A stretch of 42,269 bases of DNA from a virus. The stretch is taken from positions 1-42,269 of the IMG/VR virus record IMGVR_UViG_3300008448_010914; one strand, given 5' to 3'. The first letter of the stretch is position 1. The number at the start of each line of letters is the position of its first letter. This document shows positions 37,414 to 42,269 of this stretch, one piece after another. Under the pieces are notes generated by a model. The model was not told where the DNA came from. It saw only the letters and a program-made list of their open reading frames with translations, and did no database searches. Both the position numbers and the translations under genes were made by a program.

Positions 37414-39347
37414 TATGCTGGCCTCAACATGCAACCGTTGAACCAGGTGATTGACGGATTGTTTACAGCTGTGAGGTCTCTATTGGCACCAGCACCGTGC
37501 TGGACCGCAATTTCAAAATAATCACCAGTCCCGTTAGCATAAACAACAGAACTGACCTGCATTGCCCACCAATCATCTATAGTCAAAGCAACGCCTCTCG
37601 AATTCCACCCACGCTTGTATTCAGAACCATTCTTCCAAATTACAATCATCATCTCACCAGTACCACTTCCATTACTGAAACGCACCTCAGCATTGAGCTG
37701 ATAGTAACCTGCAACAGTTGGAGTGAAGCGAGAGTTAGCGTAATTGCTATTTGTGTCGAATTCTTCAGCCTGGAACAAAACTTTGGTTTGTGTATCGGTA
37801 GGAATCGTTTGCTGGACTCCCTGAGCATAAGCACTGAAGGCTGGACCTAGTGAGACGGTTCCTGTGGCTCCTTGAGCTCCCTGTACGCCTTGATAACCTT
37901 GAGCTCCCTGCACACCTTGAGCACCTTGGCTACCTACCGAACCCTGTACACCTTGATATCCTTGTGGACCTACTTGTGTATATGTTACCTGTGTCAAAGT
38001 TGCAATGACGGAAGGGATTGCTGGATGACCACCGTTCGCAGCGATGTGTTCAATAAAAATGTTGGCATTATCTGACATCCAATAGATTTCCAAATAATCA
38101 TTTGGACTTAGTGAATAAACCCAATTCCAAGCTGCAACAATATAAGGACTATTTGTATTAACAATTACCTTTGTTGCTGAATCAGCAAGATCCGCACCAT
38201 TCTTTCTTAACCAAATATCTACAGTAATTCCATTCCCGCCCCCACCAGAGTTATACAGCTGAGCAGAAAATTGAAGATTGTACACGCCACCGTAAGCTAC
38301 TGTGATTTGGGAATTAGAAACAATTGAAACATTGGTAGCTTCATCTGTCACACGCAACAGCATTGGTGTTGGTGTATCTTCAAGACTAACTGCCTGATCA
38401 ATACTATCGTGGAAGGCACCGTAATTTGCAATAGTTCCACCAGCACCAGTTTGACCGGTTGAACCCTGCACTCCTTGTGCACCCTGAACACCCTGTGCTC
38501 CCTGAACGCCTTGACTACCTACTGAACCCTGGGCACCTGTAGAGCCTTGAACACCTTGTGCTCCTTGAGCACCTGTAGAACCTTGAACACCCTGGGCTCC
38601 TTGTACACCTTGTGATCCAGAACCGGTAGCACCTTGAACACCCTGGGCTCCTGTAGATCCTTGGACGCCTTGAAAACCCTGAGCTCCGACAGCTCCTTGA
38701 ACTCCTTGAGCACCTTGAACTCCTTGATAACCTTGATAACCTTGAGCACCAGTTCCACCACCGCCTGTTGCATCAGCATTGATCCACTTACCAGTAGCTT
38801 CATCATAAGTCAACACTTGAGTGTCTGTAGGATTAGTTATCCTCACATCGTCCTGGTCACGCAACCTAACAGCACCACCGCCACCCATTTGTGAGTGACG
38901 TTGTGCAAATCTATGGAAGTCTGTGATTGACTTCTTAATGTAATCGAGCTCTTTACGCAATGAAGGAGGAACAATGTCTTCTTTCTTTGGCTTTTCTTTT
39001 GCAATCTTTTCTACAGCTGGTGTTGCAAACACTGATGCTGGGATTTCTGGCTCTTCCTGTTTAGCATCTTCAACCAATTGTTCTTTTGCTTCTTCAAGTT
39101 CTTTGCTAACTTGTTCAATAATTGCTTGCTGCTCAGCTACTTGATACTTGGATAGAGTAACACTCATGTTCTCTATCAGCTGGTCTTCTTTCTTCTTGAT
39201 ATCTTCTAAGATATCCTCAGCGCCCAAAGACTTAGAGAGGCTGGCAAGCATCCTCTCTTCTTTCAATCTCTTTTGTTCCAACTCCTCAAAGGTGCTCTCT
39301 GCACCCAAGATCTTTGCGAAGTTAGCTAAAAACTTTTTCTCATCCAT
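37413..39347 (-). CDS. Collagen-like tail fibre with C1q/TNF-like heads (644 aa)
   Basis: Residues 1-110 are a charged coiled coil with an internal duplication ([17 protein letters not shown] and [17 protein letters not shown]). Residues about 197-299 and 458-497 are Gly-X-Gln collagen-like repeats ([16 protein letters not shown]) with almost no Pro. Between and after them are two beta-rich globular domains (about 300-455 and 500-644) of C1q type, with [15 protein letters not shown] and [13 protein letters not shown] strands. This is a trimeric fibre or appendage likely to bind a surface. It overlaps its upstream neighbour by eight bases. Confidence 0.82.
   Translation of the reverse strand: MDEKKFLANFAKILGAESTFEELEQKRLKEERMLASLSKSLGAEDILEDIKKKEDQLIENMSVTLSKYQVAEQQAIIEQVSKELEEAKEQLVEDAKQEEPEIPASVFATPAVEKIAKEKPKKEDIVPPSLRKELDYIKKSITDFHRFAQRHSQMGGGGAVRLRDQDDVRITNPTDTQVLTYDEATGKWINADATGGGGTGAQGYQGYQGVQGAQGVQGAVGAQGFQGVQGSTGAQGVQGATGSGSQGVQGAQGVQGSTGAQGAQGVQGSTGAQGSVGSQGVQGAQGVQGAQGVQGSTGQTGAGGTIANYGAFHDSIDQAVSLEDTPTPMLLRVTDEATNVSIVSNSQITVAYGGVYNLQFSAQLYNSGGGGNGITVDIWLRKNGADLADSATKVIVNTNSPYIVAAWNWVYSLSPNDYLEIYWMSDNANIFIEHIAANGGHPAIPSVIATLTQVTYTQVGPQGYQGVQGSVGSQGAQGVQGAQGYQGVQGAQGATGTVSLGPAFSAYAQGVQQTIPTDTQTKVLFQAEEFDTNSNYANSRFTPTVAGYYQLNAEVRFSNGSGTGEMMIVIWKNGSEYKRGWNSRGVALTIDDWWAMQVSSVVYANGTGDYFEIAVQHGAGANRDLTAVNNPSITWFNGCMLRPA
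37857..37972 (-). repeat. Second collagen-like Gly-X-Gln repeat tract
   Basis: A shorter run of nine-base units encoding Gly-X-Gln triplets inside the fibre gene, near residues 458-497. Units are not identical at DNA level but strongly alike, so slippage or recombination with the first tract is possible. Confidence 0.75.
38450..38752 (-). repeat. First collagen-like Gly-X-Gln repeat tract
   Basis: About 34 triplets encoding Gly-X-Gln with Ala, Val, Tyr, Phe, Ser or Thr in X, in the fibre gene (residues about 199-299). Third-base variation keeps repeat units distinguishable. Pro is almost absent, unlike animal collagen. Confidence 0.8.
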
Positions 39348-41163
39348 GCTTAAAGAATTTCATAAACGATAACGATTCAGTCAGACCCATTCCCTTGCGC
39401 ACATCATTGTACATCTCTTTGGAGTGCTTCTCTGGTACGTGATGTGGAACACCTTTTTTAAATTCAGCAAAGTTGCCCTTCTTAGCATGCTCACGCATCT
39501 TAGAAGCAGACATTCCTTCTGTACCTTCAGCATCAGGATCTCTCTCACCAGAAGATTGTACATCAACCTTATCGAAATTAAAATGACCGTGGGCTGCTTT
39601 GACACCGTTATACTTATGGATCAGCTTTTTATATTCATCTACGCGATCCGAGCCAGCAACCATTGTAACGTGTTTGTAACCTTGCTCATGCAATTTAGCT
39701 AGGTGGTGCAAGAATGTAGGAGCTTCTTTTGTTGCAGCTTCAGTAGGAGTGTTTGGAAAAAAGTTCTTAACATGCTTCAACTTTTGTGCTGCCGTCAATG
39801 GGTTCTTAGCAGAGTCCTGTGAGTGAGAAACAACCAGCTTAACATCGCCACCTTTATCTTTTGCAACATCATGCATCTTCTGAACCACTTTCTCGTGGCC
39901 AGTTGTAGGTGGGTTCATTCTACCAAAAGCAAACGTAACGTGCTTGTTTGCAGTCTCTGGTTTTTTCTCAGCAGCTTGCTTAGCATTCTTAGACTTTAAA
40001 GCATTCAGTCTGTTAAACTCTTCACGGTCATTCAACTTAGAAGGACGGTTGTTAACAGATATCACAGTGCCTTCTGTCTTAACAGGAGTATCACCAACAT
40101 GAGTCTCAAACTTAGCTGACTGGTTGAAGTTCTTAACAAGCATGTTCTTAGCTTTGACTAAGTGCTTGTGTGTTTCAATCAATGCATCAAAGTGAGCTTT
40201 GTGCGTATCGACGTGCTTCATAGCAACATTGTGTTGAGCAAGCTTAGCAGCCTTAACAGCTGGTGTCTTTACTTTGTCAATTTCTTTCTTAGCCTTGTCA
40301 GTAGACCACTTCTTGTATCCTTCTGTTGTTGGGCTTCCTTGAGCATTGATTGTCTGGTTGAGGTAGGACTTAAAAGTGGCATGGTGCTTTTCAACTTCCG
40401 CAGGTGGTTCGTGATTAACACTCTTATAAGCATTGTCGGCTTTCTTCAATTCGTTTTGGAACTTGGTTTGCTCAGCTGGTGTATACTTCTTAGGATCAAT
40501 GTGCTGACCAGGAAGGATAGCATGAACGTCGTGATGCTCTGATAAGTCACTCAGATCAGGATTGTACTCTGCTTTAAGATCCTCAAAGTTCTTGCCTTTG
40601 TATCTTGTGTGAATAGCAACACCAAACTTGGCTTTGGTAATCTTCTTACCTTCTTCACTGTTCTTGTCAGTGGAGTATGTGATTGTGTTAGGAGTGAAGT
40701 GGTGCTTGTTACCTTTAGTAGTCACATCGCTGTTCTTACCTTCTTTGGTGTACATCACATCACCCTGATAGATCTCACCCTTGGATGATTTCTTCTTAGG
40801 CATAATCTTAGGAAGGTGCTTAAGAGATGACTTTAACTTAGCAACTAAACCAGGAGCATGTCCGTGGTTCTTTTCAATATCAGCTTCTGTGTAATTGATC
40901 TTTGGATTTGCATTAAAAGCAGACTTGGATGCAACAAAGAATCTACCTGTTTCAGGATGATGTCCAAATACAATAGAAGGAGAGCCGTCATACTTCTCAG
41001 ACGTCTTAGCTTCCGTTTCCTTACCAGACAGGACATGATGAGCCTGCATTAAGGAATTAACAGCGTGATGGTAGCCAGCATAGCCAGCATTCAGCATGTG
41101 ATCTTCTGGGTGCTCTAAATGGGTTAGTTTTGATTCGTCTGCGGCTTCTGTAATGCTTCTCAT
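39340..41163 (-). CDS. Fusion of KxDG ligase-like and NMN adenylyltransferase-like domains (607 aa)
   Basis: N-terminal domain: [16 protein letters not shown] (residue about 57 as the candidate nucleotide-accepting Lys) with [10 protein letters not shown] and [15 protein letters not shown], which look like motifs I, III and IV of covalent nucleotidyltransferases (DNA/RNA ligases). C-terminal domain (from about 409): [17 protein letters not shown] with the HxGH-type TTGH and later [16 protein letters not shown], typical of NMN adenylyltransferase-type enzymes. Related fusions in T4-like phages are grouped as DUF6267, as I recall. I use ATG 41163 as start (homologue-like MRSITEA, new promoter); 41226 would add 21 residues. 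Confidence 0.72.
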   Translation of the reverse strand: MRSITEAADESKLTHLEHPEDHMLNAGYAGYHHAVNSLMQAHHVLSGKETEAKTSEKYDGSPSIVFGHHPETGRFFVASKSAFNANPKINYTEADIEKNHGHAPGLVAKLKSSLKHLPKIMPKKKSSKGEIYQGDVMYTKEGKNSDVTTKGNKHHFTPNTITYSTDKNSEEGKKITKAKFGVAIHTRYKGKNFEDLKAEYNPDLSDLSEHHDVHAILPGQHIDPKKYTPAEQTKFQNELKKADNAYKSVNHEPPAEVEKHHATFKSYLNQTINAQGSPTTEGYKKWSTDKAKKEIDKVKTPAVKAAKLAQHNVAMKHVDTHKAHFDALIETHKHLVKAKNMLVKNFNQSAKFETHVGDTPVKTEGTVISVNNRPSKLNDREEFNRLNALKSKNAKQAAEKKPETANKHVTFAFGRMNPPTTGHEKVVQKMHDVAKDKGGDVKLVVSHSQDSAKNPLTAAQKLKHVKNFFPNTPTEAATKEAPTFLHHLAKLHEQGYKHVTMVAGSDRVDEYKKLIHKYNGVKAAHGHFNFDKVDVQSSGERDPDAEGTEGMSASKMREHAKKGNFAEFKKGVPHHVPEKHSKEMYNDVRKGMGLTESLSFMKFFKHG

Positions 41164-41170
41164 ATAGCCT

Positions 41171-41199
41171 ATTATACCCGAAATCCCCGAGTTGGTCAA
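41171..41199 (-). promoter_or_regulatory. sigma70-type promoter, leaderless type
   Basis: TTGACC (41199-41194), 17 bp, TATAAT (41176-41171), near-perfect on the - strand. The start point would fall near 41164, on or one base before the preferred ATG at 41163, giving a leaderless message. It lies inside the extra 21 codons of the longer frame. Confidence 0.55.
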
Positions 41200-41228
41200 T
41201 ATAGCACTTTCTAGTTGGTTTATCATAA

Positions 41229-41963
41229 TTAGAATCTTATAATTTCTGCATTGCTGGGGGTTTTATCAATAACAACTATCCTACCAGCACTGTCACCTCT
41301 TGATGGTGACTTTCCGTAAATCTTAGGAATACCCTTTGCATCCTTAGCTGTAGGGTCAAATCTTTGATCCTCTCTACGAGCTCTCAATCTAAAATAAAGA
41401 TCGTGATCTTTAGCATACTTAACAGAAGGAATCAACTGACCGTTGCTAAATGTAAGAACATTTTCGTTGGCATCATACTTTGCGGTTACATCCATTTTAC
41501 CGATGTACATATAATCGATGGGACCACCCATAGCTTTATTTCCAACGACTATCTTGACCTTTTCGGAATCCCCAATTTTACCGTAAACATCTGGAACCTT
41601 GTCGCCGGGCCTGAGTTTCTTTTTAGAAACAAGGTGCTTGTGAGCAGACTTCATATATTTGTTTGTAATTCCGGGTACGGCAAGCTCTAAGCCTTTCAAT
41701 CCACCACCGGCCAAGGAAGGAGCTGATTCACCTTTTAAAGAGAGATTTATGGGTTCTTTTTTATTGTGAACAAAAATCTGCACATCCGTATAAGGCTCAG
41801 AACCGCTGGTTTGTCTACCTGTAAACTTTTCAGCGTTGATAACACCCTCAATGGTTACTTTACCAGCAACAATTGTAACAGGGTTGTTTTTATTTTTCTT
41901 TACAGAATCTTTAATTGCTTTGACAACAGCAGTTTCTTGTCGTTCAGCGGATGCGCCAGCCAT
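41229..41963 (-). CDS. Unknown late protein, possibly PD-(D/E)XK-like (244 aa)
   Basis: No family is certain. Residues about 55-85 read YTDVQIFVHNKKEPINLSLKG, an Asp strand followed by an S-x-K strand, a spacing seen in some PD-(D/E)XK nucleases; the following SAPSLAGGGLKGLEL is Gly-rich. The C-terminal half is beta/basic (YFRLRARREDQRFDP, GKSPSRGDSAGRIVV). A late-promoter variant lies 21 bp upstream. It is directly followed by the ligase/NMNAT fusion. Nuclease activity is speculation. Confidence 0.6.
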   Translation of the reverse strand: MAGASAERQETAVVKAIKDSVKKNKNNPVTIVAGKVTIEGVINAEKFTGRQTSGSEPYTDVQIFVHNKKEPINLSLKGESAPSLAGGGLKGLELAVPGITNKYMKSAHKHLVSKKKLRPGDKVPDVYGKIGDSEKVKIVVGNKAMGGPIDYMYIGKMDVTAKYDANENVLTFSNGQLIPSVKYAKDHDLYFRLRARREDQRFDPTAKDAKGIPKIYGKSPSRGDSAGRIVVIDKTPSNAEIIRF

Positions 41964-41983
41964 ATCTTTCCTCCATTAGGAGA

Positions 41984-41991
41984 TATTTATG
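41984..41991 (-). promoter_or_regulatory. T4-type late promoter
   Basis: CATAAATA on the - strand, seven of eight consensus bases, 21 bp before the ATG at 41963. AGGAG is placed between for translation. Confidence 0.5.
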
Positions 41992-42190
41992 TGCTGTGGT
42001 TTTCGATCCAGTACTCAATATGGAGGGCTGCGTCCATCTCATTGCTAAAGTAATTGATTATCGTAGCACCATTATTAATGTTTGTCATAACAACGCAAAT
42101 ACTTTCATTCAAAGAACTGGCCTTGACAACCCAATTCCTGCAAAGGATTGGTCGGAACGAAACTAATTTTTCTGTGGATTGTGATGACAA
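41987..42190 (-). CDS. Small unknown phage protein, TTG start (67 aa)
   Basis: TTG 42190 lies five bases after GGGAG on the - strand. The product (SLNESICVVMTNINNGATII, then SNEMDAALHIEYWIENHST) has an alternating strand and an acidic helix and looks protein-like; no family is recognised. The overlapping + strand frames lack ribosome sites. Its end overlaps the late promoter at 41984-41991. Confidence 0.5.
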   Translation of the reverse strand: MSSQSTEKLVSFRPILCRNWVVKASSLNESICVVMTNINNGATIINYFSNEMDAALHIEYWIENHST

Positions 42191-42197
42191 CTCAGCT

Positions 42198-42226
42198 CCC
42201 GTAGTTCTTATTATTTAGAATACGGG
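42198..42226. other. Imperfect inverted repeat between two genes
   Basis: CCCGTA-g-TTCT pairs with AGAA-TACGGG (ten base pairs, one bulge, loop of eight). It spans the stop codon of the gene leaving the window. There is no U-run on either side, so it is not an intrinsic terminator; it may protect or punctuate the message. Confidence 0.4.
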
Positions 42227-42269
42227 TGGGAGGTCTCTAGCATTTATTGCTTTATCATCAATCCAAACA
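42215..42269 (-). CDS. C-terminus of a gene that continues beyond the window
   Basis: The last 17 codons read VWIDDKAINARDLPPVF and stop at TAA 42217-42215. The rest lies outside the window, so neither length nor product can be told. It is on the - strand like all late genes here. Confidence 0.5.
   Translation of the reverse strand, partial: VWIDDKAINARDLPPVF

Noticed and set aside
38519-38806. Long open frames (both strands) through the collagen tract
   Set aside because: They are shifted readings of a repetitive Gly-X-Gln coding tract and show no independent signals.
1-42269. CRISPR array, insertion sequence, integrase or attachment site
   Set aside because: I found no spaced identical repeats of CRISPR type, transposase or integrase motif, or terminal inverted repeats; only homing-type elements are present.

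Overview
The window is a stretch of a large, AT-rich tailed-phage genome of the T4-like (myovirus) kind that infects a Gram-negative bacterium. The evidence is a class I ribonucleotide reductase (nrdA/nrdB) with thioredoxin and ThyX, PhoH, a T4 gp61-like primase, a T4 Rnh-like 5' nuclease, a RuvC-like resolvase, a Cas4/RecB-type nuclease, and several T4-type late promoters (TATAAATA or one mismatch). A GH19 endolysin and a two-gene spanin pair imply an outer-membrane host. Gene content resembles the T4-like phages of aquatic bacteria (cyanophages, pelagiphages, freshwater proteobacterial phages), but host and species cannot be fixed from the sequence.

Layout. Positions 1-2047 are on the + strand: two near-consensus sigma70 promoters, two small early-type genes of higher GC, a 337-bp AT-rich gap with repeats, then a small basic protein, a NUMOD3 homing-type protein and a small unknown, the last three genes sitting behind T4-type late promoters. 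From 2056 to the end every gene I accept is on the - strand. Positions 2056-6860 hold oxygenases, a cupin, small conserved phage proteins and a PD-(D/E)XK nuclease. Positions 6884-8083 are a receptor-binding fibre module with its own late promoter. Positions 8108-11392 hold phoH, small proteins and the Rnh-like nuclease. Positions 11389-15406 form a tightly overlapping sugar operon (phosphoheptose isomerase, heptose kinase, glycosyltransferase, epimerase, nucleotidylyltransferase). Positions 15408-17500 carry small regulatory-type proteins, a textbook terminator, tRNA-Arg(UCU) overlapped by an HNH gene, a RuvC-like resolvase and a zinc-ribbon protein.

Positions 17510-26204 are the nucleotide and replication block (nrdB, trx, nrdA, thyX, primase), interleaved with four more 2OG-Fe(II) oxygenases and the spanin pair. 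Positions 26261-29030 are a lysis/export block: coiled-coil membrane protein, exported small protein, putative holin, class 3 lipase, secreted nuclease, GH19 endolysin. Positions 28990-42269 are late, virion-associated genes: GSGY-repeat structural protein, disordered Lys-rich proteins, Dps-like miniferritin, Fe/Mn superoxide dismutase, a collagen-like C1q-type fibre, and a fusion of a KxDG ligase-like domain with an NMN-adenylyltransferase-like domain.

How it works together. The enzymes of dNTP supply, primer removal and recombination feed replication. The sugar operon probably makes an activated heptose or related sugar for a surface or DNA modification. Late promoters drive fibre and capsid-associated genes. 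Many genes overlap by ATGA, indicating translational coupling. I found eight genes too short for a 60-codon cut-off: 43 aa at 457, 35 aa at 2715, 54 aa at 3738, 57 aa at 9481, 45 aa at 10088, 57 aa at 17327, a probable +1-frameshifted gene at 37269-37413, and the tail of a gene leaving the window at 42215. The most interesting points are that frameshifted gene, the ligase/NMNAT fusion, the HNH-tRNA overlap, the heptose operon, the six dispersed oxygenases, and capsid-targeting-like N-termini on several late proteins.
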